Positions 45,833 to 59,214 of a stretch of DNA of 64,000 bases are shown here, piece by piece (the stretch's first letter is position 1; every line of letters starts with the position of its first letter). The stretch covers positions 62,001-126,000 of the forward strand of contig NGBS01000588.1 of NCBI GenBank assembly GCA_002245135.1, written 5' to 3'. The notes under the pieces are model-generated. The model was not told the origin of the DNA. It worked only from the letters and a program-made list of their open reading frames with translations, and ran no database searches. Origin of the DNA: Proteromonas lacertae. Lineage: Eukaryota; Sar; Bigyra; Opalinata; Proteromonadidae. Made by a program: the position numbers and the translations under genes.

Positions 45833-48800
45833 ATGAATAGAAATTTGTTTGCACCAGGAGCACCTATGAGTACTAACAATATAGAGGGAGAAAGTGAGAG
45901 AGATCGAAGATTGAGGCTTAGGAGGGAAGAGGAGAATGAGAAAGAACAATTCAATGAATCCTACAAATATATTACAAGAAGCTATTTCAAAACCACCACC
46001 TGTGCAGCAAGTTCAACCGATTCAATATCAACAACCACAACCAATAGCAGTTGAACAATCTAATAATCCTACTCTACAACCACAACAGTATATATATAAC
46101 TTTAAAATTATTTATAATTAGAATTTCAAAGACTTTAATACCAACTGAAATAATATCAAATAATCAAATTCCACAATCCGAACCAATACAAAGACAAGAA
46201 CCAAAATATTCAGAACCTGCTCAAATACAACAACAACCAGTTGAACAAAATTTACCAAAAAGAGCCAATCAAAGTAATGGAATATTTAGTGATGCAAAAC
46301 CTCCAATCAGAAGAAGAGAGAAGAAGAAAACAACAACAGAAATTAGAATATGCAAGGGAATTGGAAGAACAGATGAGATTAAAAGAAGAGAAGAAAAAGC
46401 AATCTCAACAACTTAGACAAGAACCATCATATCAACAACAACTTCAACAAGGTAATTATAATCAAGCACCTTCACAGAATGATGAAGAAATACGAAAAAG
46501 ACAACAGCAAGAAGAATACAGAAGGCAATTGGAAGAACAGATGAGAATAAAAGAACAACAAAAAAGACTTAAAGATTCCCCAATTCAATCTAACCATCAA
46601 CAAAATAATAATAATAATCCACTATATGGCGATGCAAAACCTCAATCAGAAGAAGAAAGAAGAAGAAGACAACAGCAATTAGAATATAGAAAGGAATTAG
46701 AAGAACAGATGAGATTAAAAGAAGAAAGAAAAAAGCAATCTCAACAACTTAGACAAGAACCAATATACCAACAACAACCTCCACTTCAACAACAACAACA
46801 ACAGTATCAATATAACCAAATGGGAAGAGGAAATAATATAAATGATGAGGAAAGAAGAAAGAAACAGGAATATGCTAGAGAATTGGAAGAACAAATGAGA
46901 GTAAAAGAACAACAAAAGAAACAAAGATATTATGATGAAACTTATAACCATCCACCACCTCAACAACAACAACAACAACAATATCAACAACCAATCAACT
47001 ATAATAATAATAATAATCATGTTAATAGTGACGAATATATTAAGAGGTATAATTATATATATATATATATATTAATATTTTAGACAACAACAAAAGCAAT
47101 ATGCAAGAGAGCTTGAAGAACAAATGAGACTTAAGGAAGAAAAGAAGAAACAATCTCAACAACTAAGACAACAGCCTATTTATCAACCACAACCACCATT
47201 ACAACAATATCCACCTCCACAACAACAACCACCATTCTCTTATCCACCAGTAGAACCAATACAATCACAGCCAATTCAATATTATTCACCACCTCAACCA
47301 TCCTATAATCAACAACCACCACTCCAGCCAATGTATAATAATAACAGTTTATATGAACCAATTCAACAACAACCACCACCACAACAACAACAATATCCTC
47401 CTCAATATCAACCACAAATGCAACAACAACAACCTCTTTATCCTCAACAACAACAACAGAATGGTGGTGGTGTATTAGATGAAAGAGCAAAATATCGAAT
47501 GGAATTAGAAAAACAGATGGTTGAAAAGAAACAAAGAGAATTAATGGAAAAGAGAAAAATTGAAGAAGAAGATAGAAAATATGAAAATGAATTTTACCAG
47601 AATTTGAATAAACAAAATAATAATAATAATAATAATAATATGTTTAAACAACCTGAACCAATGATGGGTGGTGGTTATGGAGGTGGAGTAAAGAATGATT
47701 CTCCCCAGAAGTTTACTCGATTTCAATTAGAAGCAATGGATCCTCAAGAAAGAGATAATTATTTAGCAAAGAAGAAGAAACAAGAAGAAATTAATAGAAT
47801 ACTACAGGAACAAATAGAAGAAGCAAAACGAAAGAAAGAAGAAGAGAAACGAAAGTTAGAAGAAGAAGAAAGACGAGATAGAGAAAGAATCGAAAGAGAA
47901 CAACGAATATTAGAAGAGAGATATAAAGAAGAAGAAGAGCGAGAAAGAAAGAAGAAAGAAGAAAAAATGAAAATTCCCTCTAATAATAAACCACCACTAA
48001 TACCAACTAATGAAAAACCAATATCTCCAATTCAATCTGATAATAATAATCTATCTGCCAGTATATATATTATAATATTCATATAATAATAGAAGAGCGA
48101 ATGAGAGAAGAATTATTAGCCGAAGAAGAAGAAAATCTAAGATTAGAAAGAGAAAGAGATGAAATTCAAAAGAGATATTTAGAAGAATTAGAAAGGGAAA
48201 AACAAATGATGATAAAACCAATTCAACCATTAGAACAACAACAACAACAACAGCAAGATAATAGCCATAATAATATTAATGATAATCAATCTCAACTTCC
48301 ATTCTCTTCCAACACCTCATCGAATAGAAATTCTCGATTTACTGATATGTTTAATCCCAAATCTCCTTCAACTGTTGTAACAAGATCAACAAATGAACAA
48401 AGTCCCAATTCAATAGATTCACAATATATACCTCCAATTAATAATCCAATAATTCCCTCAAATGAATTACCATTTAAACCAATTACACCATCTTATATTC
48501 CACCACCAACACAATCATCATTATCCTATCGATCAGGTAAATCATTACAACAACAACAACAACAACAATCACAACAACCAAATATTGGAATAAGTGAATT
48601 AAATGAAATAAAAGATCAAATAGCTGATGATCGAAAACATCTTGAAGAAGCCTTATTAAATCAAGAAAGAATGATAAAACAACTACAAGATCAAATTGAA
48701 AGATCATTAAAAGATCGAGAAAATAATGATGAAAAAGTGAAAGAATTAGAAAGACTATTGAAAGAAAAAGATCGAATAGAAGAAGAACATAATAATGATT

Positions 48801-50627
48801 TAGAATTAAAGAATAAGTTAGAAAATCTCCATCCTGATTCTCATCGACCTATATCCTCCTCATCTTCGACTTTCCTCCAAATCATCATTATGTTCATTAA
48901 AACGCCAAATGAAATCTAAAGAGAGTAATAATATAAAACGAGAATTGAATTTTGATGATTTATTCAAAGCTGAATATCCTCCTCCATCCACTCCTTATAT
49001 ACCAAATATTACAAGTGGATGTGATTTAATTCATAAAACTACACCTAAATCCACAACTCCTACCTCTCGCATCTTAATAAATAAAAATAATGATAAAATT
49101 ACATCATCTTCAACTCCCTTATCTTCCTTATATACTCCACTCCCTTCTTCCATAATCTCTTCTTCATCTCAAAAATCGAATAATAATACTACTAATAATA
49201 ATAATAGTAGAAGATTAATGACTCCAAATGAGAATGATATTCCTACAATTGCCTTAAACAGTCCATCACCAATGAAATCTATTGATAAAGAAAATGATGA
49301 AAGTCCAATTCCTCACTATATAAAAGCATTTGATAATGATATAATCGAAGAAAGTTTGCCTGGTTTAGAATCTGAATTTAATCCAATCACTCCAAAATCT
49401 TCCTCTTCAATGTTATCAATTCCTGCAGTTCCAATAAATAAATCAATAATGATAGATAAAAGTATAAATCGAATAAGTAGTCCATTCAGCTCTTCTAACA
49501 ATGTTAACAAAAGTAATGATTTGAATAAAACCTTAGATGTATATATATATAAATATAATAATATTATTAATAGAAAAATGATGCTTTAATGGATTTATCG
49601 TTAGATACAAGTACAAAATTTGTATATCCGAATGGAGTAGTTCAAATCCCTACAATTCAATCTCCAGTTTTATCATCAATCTCTTCCTCCTCCTCCTTAT
49701 CATCAAGACCAAATACAAATACAACGAATAGAAGTGCTAATAATAATAATAATTCAATAGTGAGTAAAAAGAGATTATCAAATAATGCCAGTCAAATCTT
49801 AAACAGTTTATCTCCTCCTTCACATAATCGAAGTATAATAAAATCTAGCAAATCGAATATAAATCTAAAGTATAAATAATAATGATATAATATATAATAA
49901 TGTAAAATAGACCTGATATTCTTTCTTCTGAAAATTCATTTAAATCTTCTTCATCATCATCAAAATGTTTAAATTCAATTAGTCCATTCACACCTCCTCC
50001 ACAATCTCAAATACCTCCTCCAATTCCATTATCTAGTCGAAGTTCATATTCAAATAATGGTGAATTATCAAGTCGAAAGTAGTAATTCAAAATATACTCC
50101 TCGCTATGGTAATATAATAAGTGAAAGAAATAGTGCAAGTAATAATAAAAGAAGAGAAAGTGTAATATCAACTCCTTCAATACTAAATAAAGTCGAAAAT
50201 GATGTAAATATCAAAACTCCAGTAACACCTTTATATGATGAAGAAAATGAAAATGAATTTGAAGACAGTTTAGATTTGGAATTAAATCATAATGATAATA
50301 ATAGAAATGAAAAATTATATAATAATTCAGTATACAGTGAAAATAATAATTCAATAATTTCAGTTGATATAAATAATATTTATAAAAAGAACAAAAAGAA
50401 ACTAGATTTATTACAAGTATATTTGTTATGTCTATAATAATAATATAATAGAAAGTAGAAAATAATACAAATATAGATGAATTAGATTTACTTTTGCGAG
50501 ATTTTCAAAAATATGAGAAACGAGTATATTTATAATATTTATTAATATTGTGATTGTATAGCCTTTAACAAAAGAATCTGAAATGAGTTTAGGAGGCAAT
50601 ATTCGTTGGATGAATGATGATTTGTAA
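45833..50627 (+). CDS. Long Gln/Glu/Arg-rich coiled-coil protein, CSPP1-like repeats
   Basis: About nine exons with GTATAT...TAG introns near 46088-46121, 47047-47083, 48062-48093, 49541-49574, 49869-49912, 50417-50452 and 50524-50560. The N-terminal half has five copies of a unit around YARELEEQMRLKEEKKKQSQ separated by polyQ/polyP, then DPQERDNYLAKKKKQEEINR, long Glu/Arg coiled coil, and a Ser/Asn-rich tail ending LGGNIRWMNDDL. Repeated Y-x-x-x-L-x-x-Q-M/I helices recall CSPP1-type centrosome/microtubule proteins, but this is only a resemblance. Reading through needs about four one-base corrections (near 45,950, 46,285, 48,875 and 50,080), so the gene is either decaying or carries consensus errors. 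Confidence 0.5.
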
Positions 50628-50810
50628 AATTAATAGAATCTATTTAAATTTATATATTTTTATTTGATTTATAACAGAATAATGCTATAATACAAAGTAA
50701 ATTCCATATTTAATCAAAAACAAAATCAAGCCTTTTAAATTGTAATTCGAGCTTATCTTATTTTCAATAACAAATAAACAATTAAATAATATATATATAA
50801 GCAATCAATA

Positions 50811-52942
50811 TTAATCTTCATAAGAAACTGATAATAATTCTATTGATGTATTATCTCCATAAACTGAAGCATATGGTATATAATGGAGAAGGTAAATCTT
50901 TAACAAGTAAAACAGGAGATGAATCATTATGACTAATCCAAAATTCTCTTTTATTCATATCAACAATCACTTCATAAATTGAACCATCTCCTATGATTAT
51001 TGAAATTTGGATTTTTTATTAACAACTGCTTCCAATATGACAAATATCGAGTAATATCTCATACTTTTACCATGAAGATGCCAGGATAATTACATGCTGT
51101 TGATTGATTTATGAAATATCCATCTACCGGAATATGTATTATCAGTTGATAATCCTATAATTATGCCATCATATTTACTTCTATTTCGATGAAATTTATA
51201 TTTCATATGATAAACTCCATTTTCCATTTTCAAATTCAAATAACAATGATGATAACTATTCATTTGTGTTTGTTCATTAATTTTCCATTATTTGATATTG
51301 AATATTCCATAACTTTTGATTTAATTCTGTAAATTTTACATCTATAAATTCTAATGATATTTTGAATTTCTTTTCACTTAGAATATTCTTACAACTTATT
51401 TCATATTCTCTATTTTCGATTTCTTCAGCAGTTTTCCATGAATTATTCCATTTTCTTTATCTATCATTATTCCTTCAGGTAAGGATGGATTGATTGTAAA
51501 TTCACATTCACTTCCATCAAATGAAGGAATTATCGAGCATTTCTTCATCTAATATAAATGAATATTCTGATTGAGGATATGAAAATGATGTGATTTCTTT
51601 TGTTTTTAATTCTTCTAATAAGTCTTTATCAAATATTATTCTACTCATTTCTTCTTCTTCATTCTCATTCAATCTCATTTCTTTTATATATTCTATTAAT
51701 CTTCGATTTGGATTTAAGATAATAATCTTCATTCAATATTCTGTAAAAGTACCTCTTTTCCACATAGATATTCTATTGTTGAAATTGATTTTTTATCATC
51801 AACAAATAAACATAAACATTTGATTGTTCGATTTCTTTTATATTCTCCATATTCACAACACAGTTTTCCTAACAACTTATTCTTTATTTCATATGGAATT
51901 ATTTCATTTAATTTCATTTCCATTATCACATTTAAAACTATTTCTATCATTTTCATATCTTCATTATTCAATAGTTTCATTAAATCTTCTTTTATTTCTG
52001 TTTTATTCAACACTTCTATTTCATTTACTTTTAATAACATTTCTTTTTCTTCTTCAATATAATAGTCATGTATTATTTTTATCAATTTTTCATTCTTGAT
52101 TTCATCCATTCTAATTGATATATGAATATTCTTATTCTCATTTGATATTTTGATATTTAATTCACTTAATTCCAACAAATATTCTTCATCGATATTCTCA
52201 TATTCTATTTCATCAAAATGAATTTTAGTTTTTAAGAGTGAAATAAAATCATTTACTTCTTCTTCTTCATTATATTCTTTTTCTTTTAATACATTCTTAT
52301 ACCATTTCAATAATCGATTTAATAACCAACTCTCATCTTTGATTATCAGTTTCTTATTTGATAATATCAATTTTAAACTTTCAATATTCAGTTTTAATAA
52401 TAAATCATCTATTACATATTATATTACTATTTATACCTTCTGTTAAGTATTTGTAACCTTTTTCAATCAAGTATTTTTCACTCATGTATTTCAATTGAAT
52501 AAGATTATTGATATTTAAACCATTTAACATTGAACAAACTTCTATTATTATTATGTCATTTAGATGACTTTTCAAATATTTCTTACATATCTTCATTATT
52601 CGATTGTCATTGTAATAAATACTGAATCTCAATATATCGCAGATATTATCTTCATTTATTTCCATATATCCACCACTGTAGTATTTCTCTATCTCTAAAA
52701 ATGAATTTATTTCACATTTTTCATATAACTCTAATACTCCTGTCATTTGCTCATCTAACAATAACTTCTTTATTGTCTCATTACCAGTCATCAAGATACT
52801 TTTCACACAAGTAACTTCTTCATTACCAATTTTTACTTTCACATCACCAAAACCACTATCAACTAACTTTCTACATAATCTATAAATTCAAATATTAGTA
52901 TTTATACCCTCTACTACCGATATCGTCATCTATTACTTTCAT
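50811..52942 (-). pseudogene. BTB - He_PIG - SPRY family protein, copy 2, decayed
   Basis: Inverted near-copy of 5246-7360. Exon 1 is 52908-52942. The BTB exon (52405-52842 and flanks) and the helical exon (51740-52370) are open and almost identical to copy 1, including both 28-nt introns. From about 51,730 to 50,811 there are many single-base insertions and deletions, for example in the strings around 51,430, 51,535, 51,060, 51,000 and 50,875, so the He_PIG and SPRY parts are out of frame. Copy 1 is damaged in the corresponding region but at different bases. Confidence 0.8.
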
Positions 52943-53274
52943 TTAAGCAAATTATTGATTTTGGAACAATTACTGAAAGGAGAGTCGTTTCATTTCATTT
53001 CTCTTCAATTTATTGGTTAATTTCATTTATTTTCATAAACCAAGTTAAAATCATAGTTTTATGTCCTCAAGCGTTTCTCACAAACATAAATCTAGTATAA
53101 TTAGTGTTTTTATGTTTTATAGAACATCATTCTTCTCGATCGAGTTACAATAAAGGAATGTATAAATAAAATCCATTTTCTATATGTAGTGAAGAACACC
53201 GTCTCATTTATACAAAAAACAGGGTTGTAGAACCTCCCTGTCCCGAAGTTGATGATGGTTCACCTTTAATAGAT
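52943..53274. other. Intergenic, shared 5' block of the BTB/SPRY family
   Basis: 52943-53010 mirrors 5190-5245 (inverted). The rest is AT-rich. The frame of the ankyrin gene is open upstream to about 53,172, with an acceptor-like ATATGTAG at about 53,183-53,190, so an extra 5' exon is possible. Confidence 0.5.
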
Positions 53275-54291
53275 ATGAATAATGCCAGTTTATCAAAAAA
53301 ATGTAGTCAAAATAATGAGAATAAAGAATTATCAAAAGAAGATCCTATGAACAAATGTGTTGTTACTGAAGTTGTATGTAATAATAGTCAATGTAAAACA
53401 TCCAAACCAAGTGAAATCCATTCAAATATGAGTATATATCGTTTAAAATGGGGTATAATAAAGACTTTAATAAAATTATCTCTATTACTAAAGAATCCAA
53501 TTGTTCATTCTGTAGAAATCGATGAATTTGAAAAAGAGATCGATTTATTTGAGCCAATAAAACGAAGTGAATCTGCAATATTTGATTCAATGGGAATGCC
53601 TCGAAGAAGATCCTCGAATTTATCAGCTAATAAACATTCATATTGTAAACCAGTTTCTTCATTAGGTCCATCAGCATCTGCATGTAATGAAATGTTTGTA
53701 GATAGTGTAAGTCGAATTCAAAATGAAGAAAAATTTCTGAGTTTAATAAAGAAAGGTGATAATGAAAGTTTAAAAGAATTAGAAAAGTTATGTACTGAAG
53801 ATCCAAACTTTTATTATGCTGATGATGATAGTCGAAGATTAGTAAATCATGTTGATAAATATAATCGAAGTGGATTATATATCGCTTGTCAAAATGGTAA
53901 TTTACCATTAGTTCGATTATTATTAGAATTACGATGTGATAAATCAATTGCAGCTGATATTGATGTATCTTCATCATCATCATCTTCATCATCATCTTCA
54001 AGTGATGATGATAAAAATAATGTTAATAATAATAATAATAATAATAAGCGAAGAAGAAGAAGTTCAAGTAGTAGCAGTTCGAGTAGTAGTAGTTCAAGTG
54101 ATGAAAGTGAAAATAGTAGTGATGATGAAAGTGATGTAGATGATAATGAAACTCCATTAGAATGTGCATCTCGTTGGGGTTATATAAAGATAGTAAAAGC
54201 AATTGTGAACAGTTTTAATGATTTGGGTAATGTCCATGTATATAAAATGATTCGAAAAGCTAAAAGAGTAACCAATAATAAGAATATGTAA
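53275..54291 (+). CDS. Ankyrin-repeat protein with serine tracts
   Basis: A single frame of 338 aa. The N-terminal third is polar with a cysteine-containing segment (CVVTEVVCNNSQC) and a basic SRRRSSN-type patch. Ankyrin units follow: NRSGLYIACQNGNLPLVRLL and, after a long insert, ETPLECASRWGYIKIVKAIV. The insert (about 54,000-54,130) is polySer/Asp/Asn and basic, a low-complexity interruption inside the ankyrin domain. Partners are unknown. The start at 53275 is the first ATG in frame, but the frame is open upstream (see the intergenic entry). Confidence 0.68.
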   Translation: MNNASLSKKCSQNNENKELSKEDPMNKCVVTEVVCNNSQCKTSKPSEIHSNMSIYRLKWGIIKTLIKLSLLLKNPIVHSVEIDEFEKEIDLFEPIKRSESAIFDSMGMPRRRSSNLSANKHSYCKPVSSLGPSASACNEMFVDSVSRIQNEEKFLSLIKKGDNESLKELEKLCTEDPNFYYADDDSRRLVNHVDKYNRSGLYIACQNGNLPLVRLLLELRCDKSIAADIDVSSSSSSSSSSSSDDDKNNVNNNNNNNKRRRRSSSSSSSSSSSSSDESENSSDDESDVDDNETPLECASRWGYIKIVKAIVNSFNDLGNVHVYKMIRKAKRVTNNKNM

Positions 54292-54532
54292 ATTATTTTT
54301 AAGAAATTGTACTCGTAAATATAAAAGATCCAATAGTTCTTTTAGATGTACAAATAGGTTAGAATAAATTAAATATTTTATATGTGTTTTATTTTTATAA
54401 GTGTTGTGTTAGATGTATAATTGTTAATTTAGTAAACAAAAACAATAGTATTCAAGTTTTATAGACTTTATAAAGTGTATGTAGAAAGCTAAAAGCATTT
54501 AAAACAAAATCACATCAACAAATTCAATTTAA

Positions 54533-55681
54533 TTAATTTAAATCAAAATAATCTATTTGACAAGAGCATATGGATAAGGAACCTATTTTATTTAAAGAAT
54601 GTCCTAATGAGATATATCCAACTGACTTTAGATAATGTGGTTTGTCTTTATCTCCATTATTATTTTTTTGAAAATTTGAAAATGAAGTAAAACATGTAGA
54701 ACTACTTCTTTTCGAATATCCAAATCTCTTTTTAATTTGATACAACACATTGATCCTTGCTTTATTGGGAATTGTGTCAATACAGAAGTCGTAGTGATAT
54801 GGAGATGGTTTATTCCTAAACAGTACTCTATTGCATTTCTTAAAACAATTTTCTTTATTTGGAGGTTTTAAAATCGCATCAGATAATGTAAAAGTTGAAT
54901 TAGCTACAGACATAATATTTATAACGAAATTATAATAGTTCTTTCTTGTTATGATATTTTTATAAGTTTCATTATCAAATATACATGTTTTAATATCTTT
55001 TTTTAAGTTATGAATGCAAGACAAGTATTGATTACTATTTCTTACAAAATTCGTAAATACTTTAAGATCATAAACATCAGACACAGAACTATTAATGATA
55101 ATAATTCAATATACTCTAAATTCAACATAAGTTCAGCAAATTGAGTTTCTTTATAGCCAAAATAATATATAAATCGATTTGCTTGCTCTTTAGTAATTAT
55201 TAAATTGCTTGCAACACCATACATGGATAATAGTACTGATAGAATATCATCGGTATTGTAGAACAGAAAAAAACATGCAAACAACACAAATTCATTACAA
55301 CTGACTACCTTATCAGTAAAAAAATACCTAATAAATCCTCTGTTTTCTGGTTCAAAGTATAGTTCTAAATCTGCTTTTAATATACTGCATTTTTCTGGAT
55401 GTTTGTTCCACACACAAAGATACGAACTGATTATTGTATTAACTTCATAGTTATTTACTATTAATTTGTATGATTTCGGAAAATAGTATACAAAATAACG
55501 TTTTACATACAGATAACGCCAGATGCGTCACTGGTAAATAAAGTTCTTGATTTAGTTTTTGTTTCTTTGAAAGATCAAATGCTTTTCTCTACAGAGAGTA
55601 TAAAAATAAAATAAAATATACATAGTCACAATTAACAGGCTCTAATATTATTCTTGAATTTATGGGTGTAATTATAGACAT
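54533..55681 (-). CDS. Tandem family protein A (unknown family)
   Basis: Exons 55622-55681, 55492-55588, 55115-55457 and 54533-55088 join to 352 codons including stop, exactly in frame (introns 33, 34 and 26 nt). Conserved blocks shared by the array: an N-terminal MS(L/I)ITP peptide, KV/RIAYDLL, NNYEVNTI, then ESYFEPENRGFIRYFF, S-CN-FVLF-CFFLFYNTDDILSVLL, a C-terminal block with CFKKCNRVLF and PSPYHYDFCIDT, and FGYSKRSSSTCFTSF. The central part has the rhythm of a helix-loop-helix pair, perhaps a very degenerate EF-hand, but with no calcium loop. No signal peptide. Function unknown. Confidence 0.75.
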
Positions 55682-56090
55682 TTAAATCTCAGAATTTTAA
55701 AGAACGATTTTGTTCTTTTTTGTTCGTTTTAGTAAAAAAATGTACAATAAAAAGTAAATTTCTATTTATTATAGAAAATCGTGTTATATGAGAGTATTTA
55801 GATGTTAAATATATGAGAAATGGCCTTATTAATTCCTAAATTTAATTTAGTCAAGAATTAAGTGTTTAGAATATAAACTGATAATCAATATGCTAATTGT
55901 AATAACTAAATAATTTATATTCCGAATGTGAATGTGATGACTGGGAAAGAATCGTTGTTAAAACTAACATGTTTTTATTAAAAATGGATTTTACACAGGA
56001 AACCAATTGATAACTTGTAATCAATACTTGTGGGGGGGGGGGGAAAGTTTATAAAACTAAAAATAATTATAAAAAATTGACTAATTTACA

Positions 56091-57228
56091 TCAAATAGAC
56101 TCACAAGGAAGTATTTTGCTTGGATTATTGTTAATGGAAAAATATCTGTTATTCGATCTTGAAGATTGTTTATATCTATCAGATTGTAGAGATAGTTTAT
56201 TACTGCTCTGTATATTCGAAAATGATGTAAAACATGTAGAACTACTTCGTTTGGAATAACCAAATCTTTGTTTAATTTGAAGCAACACATTAATTTTTGC
56301 ATTTCTAGGATTAGTATCTATGCAATAATCATAGTGATATGGAGGTGGCTTATCTGTGAATATTACTCGGTAACACTTCTTATAACACTTCTCTGTGTTT
56401 GGTGGAGTTAAATTAACCATTGACAAATTAATTTCAGGATTCACTTTACAAATATTATTTATTTCAAAATTAAAATAGTTCATTCTTGTAACTATATTTC
56501 TTAATGATTCTATATCAAATGTATATTTCTTAATATCCAATTTCAGCTTGTGAATTGCATTTAAATATGTTCCATTGCTTTTTACATGAGATATAAATTT
56601 TTTAATATCATAAACATCTAGTGAATCACTGAAAATATAAAAATATTAATATATGATATTATATACTCTAATTTTAAAGATAATTCAGCTATGCTCAACT
56701 GATCAAATCCAAAGCTATGTAAAAATCTATTTACTTGATCTTTAGTTATTATTAAATTACTTACAACGCCACACATTGATAGCAACACTGATAATATGTC
56801 ATCACTTTCATAAAATAGAAAAAAACATGTAAATAACACAAAATCATTACAGCTAATAGTGTCTTCTATAAAAAAATATCTGATAAACCCTCGATTATCT
56901 GGTTGAAAGAATGATTCTAAATCTACTTTTAGTATGAAGCTCTTTTCAGGGATTTTACTCCATATAAAGAGATATGAGCTGATAATTGTATTAATCTCAT
57001 AATTGTTTACTAATTAGAGTTCAATTATTTGAATTTAATATACGAAACAGCGATTTACATATAGCTAATGCTGTTTGTGTGATTGGAAAATATAATCCTT
57101 GATTTTTATTCTGCTGCTTCATTAGATCAAAAGCTACTCTCTAAGCTATGTAAAAATAATAACGATACATAATCAGAACAAGTCGGTTCTATTGTAGATT
57201 TTGTATTTTTAGGTGTTATTAACGGCAT
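56091..57228 (-). CDS. Tandem family protein B
   Basis: Same four-exon layout as member A; exon 1 encodes MPLITPKNTKSTIEPTCSDY. The central block reads ESFFQPDNRGFIRYFF and FVLFTCFFLFYESDDILSVLL; the C-terminal block reads CYKKCYRVIF, PPPYHYDYCIDT and FGYSKRSSSTCFTSF. The stop is at 56091-56093 (TGA on the minus strand). The last intron lies near 56631-56668. The gap to member A (55682-56090) is non-coding and contains a run of eleven Gs (56033-56043). Confidence 0.72.
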
Positions 57229-57357
57229 TATGATTTACGAAAAAAGAATTGATTTGTTCGTTTCATTTAAAAAAGTATGAAAAAAACGTTACAGTGTATA
57301 TTATATTAGAAATAGATAACTATAATGGTTTTAATATTGGATGAAAAACAAAATAAC

Positions 57358-57455
57358 AAGCAATTGTTATAGCTGACAGCATCTTCTGTGATGTAAAATT
57401 GAGTGAATCCTTAGTTTTCAGAATTAAAATAAGTTTTTATATATCCCATTTTCAT
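57358..57455 (-). pseudogene. Relic of a seventh tandem-family member
   Basis: Between members B and C the minus strand reads KTYFNSEN, a stop, then GFTQFYITEDAVSYNNC, aligning with ESYFEPENRGFIRYFFTENTISCNDF of the intact copies. Only this part of the third exon is left. Confidence 0.65.
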
Positions 57456-57626
57456 ATATCGTTTTTATTTGAATTTTTTCTCCATAAGCGCAAAAACTAT
57501 TAAATTAATGTGAATCAAAAAGATTGAAAATTCATTGATATAACATAGTCTTTCCTTAATAAAAAAAGTTACTATAAAAATACTAATTAATAATTATCAC
57601 ATAAATAATCACTAAAGTTAATTAAT

Positions 57627-58805
57627 TCATTTACTACATGCAGATGGATAAGGAACAACTTTATTTATCGGATTTCCAAATGAAAAATGTCTTAAATTAG
57701 ATTTACAAAAAACTAAACATTCTTTTTCTTTTTCTTTCTCTGAAATTTGAGATTTATTACTATCTTGAATTCTTCCAGTTAAAAATGATGTAAAACGAGT
57801 TGAACTACTTCGTATTGAATATCCAAATCGTTGTTTTATTTGATACAACACATTAACTCTAGCTTTTTTGGGACAAGTATTAATACAGAAATCAAAATGA
57901 CATGGATTAGGTTTATTACTAAATATTCTTCTAGAAGCTTTCTTAAAACTTACTTTAGTGGAGTTAAATGCATTGTATTAAAGTTCATTTCTGGATTTGC
58001 CTTGTACAAATTGTATATTTGAAAATTGTAATAGTTTTTTCTTGTTAGAATATTCATTACAGATTCATCATCAAATGTATATTTCTTTATATTTGATTTT
58101 AGGTTATGAATTGAAGCTAAATACAAGCGACAACTTCTCATACAATTGAAAAACAGTTTAATATCATACACATCATATAGACAACTATATAATAATAATA
58201 ATAATAATAATATACTCTGTTACTGACATTTTAGCAAACTTTAGTTTATCAAATAATTCACCATAATGTGAACTATTAAACCCAAAAGTATATAAAAATT
58301 GAGTAATTTGTTTTGTACAAATCATTAAATTACTTGCTACTCCACTCATAGATAATAGAACAGATAAAATGTCATCAGTACTGTAGAATAGGAAGAAGCA
58401 CACAAATAGCACAAAATCATTACAACTAATAGTATTTTCTGTAAAGAAATATCTAATAAAACCTCGATTCTCTGGTTCAAAGTAAGATTCTAAATCCACT
58501 TTAGAAATATTGTTCTTTTCTGGATTTCTGCTCCACATATGCAAATATCCACTGATTATTGTGTTGATTTCATAGTTATTTACTAAATAGAAACAAAATC
58601 AATTTGATAAAATATACAAAATAGGGTTTTACATATTTCCAATGTAATTTTTGTGATAGGGAAATAGAGTTCTTGATGTCTTTTGCCATTTGTCTTCTGT
58701 AACAGATCATAAGCTATTCTCTAAGAAAAATATGTTAAAATATACATAATCAGAACTAGTAGGCTCTGATGTAATTTTAGAACTTGTAGGAGAAATAATT
58801 GACAT
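57627..58805 (-). pseudogene. Tandem family protein C, one frameshift
   Basis: The four-exon layout is preserved (start ATG 58805; third exon with ESYFEPENRGFIRYFF and FYSTDDILSVLLSM). In the last exon one base is missing near 57,955, so TPLK is followed by TAA in frame. After a shift the block continues SFKKASRRIFSNKPNPCHFD and FGYSIRSSSTRFTSF. Two of the conserved cysteines of the CxKKC block are lost here, which suggests relaxed constraint rather than only a base-calling error. Confidence 0.68.
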
Positions 58806-59214
58806 GATATTGTTCAAAAAGAAAACAACATGTGTGTTTTTGTCCGTTTCATAAAAAATTGTTAAATCCTTGAATGATGATATGCTATGTGTAGATGATA
58901 TATATATTGGAATATAAATTCCAAATGTAATAATTTTGCGATTATGAATATTATCATAGTAGTTTAATATGTTATATATAAATCTTGTTATTAAATAGAT
59001 AATGCACTAATATGGATGATTGATTAAGAATTATACATGTATATATTCAATAGTAAATTTACACTTGCTATTACTATTATTGCTTTATGTGTCTTTATTA
59101 GTTCATTTTAAAACACATTAGATATAATCAAACATCACAAAATATTAAATTACAATACTTTATACTAATTAACACTTATCATTTATCACAAAATATCACA
59201 ATTAATCACAAAAA

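Noticed and set aside
47176-47490. Minus-strand open frame rich in Val/Leu
   Set aside because: It is the shadow of the CAA/CCA repeats of the coiled-coil gene on the other strand.
53627-54139. Open frames in other frames over the ankyrin gene (His/Gln and Met/Ile-rich)
   Set aside because: Low-complexity shadows of the serine/asparagine tracts; no domain or initiation context.
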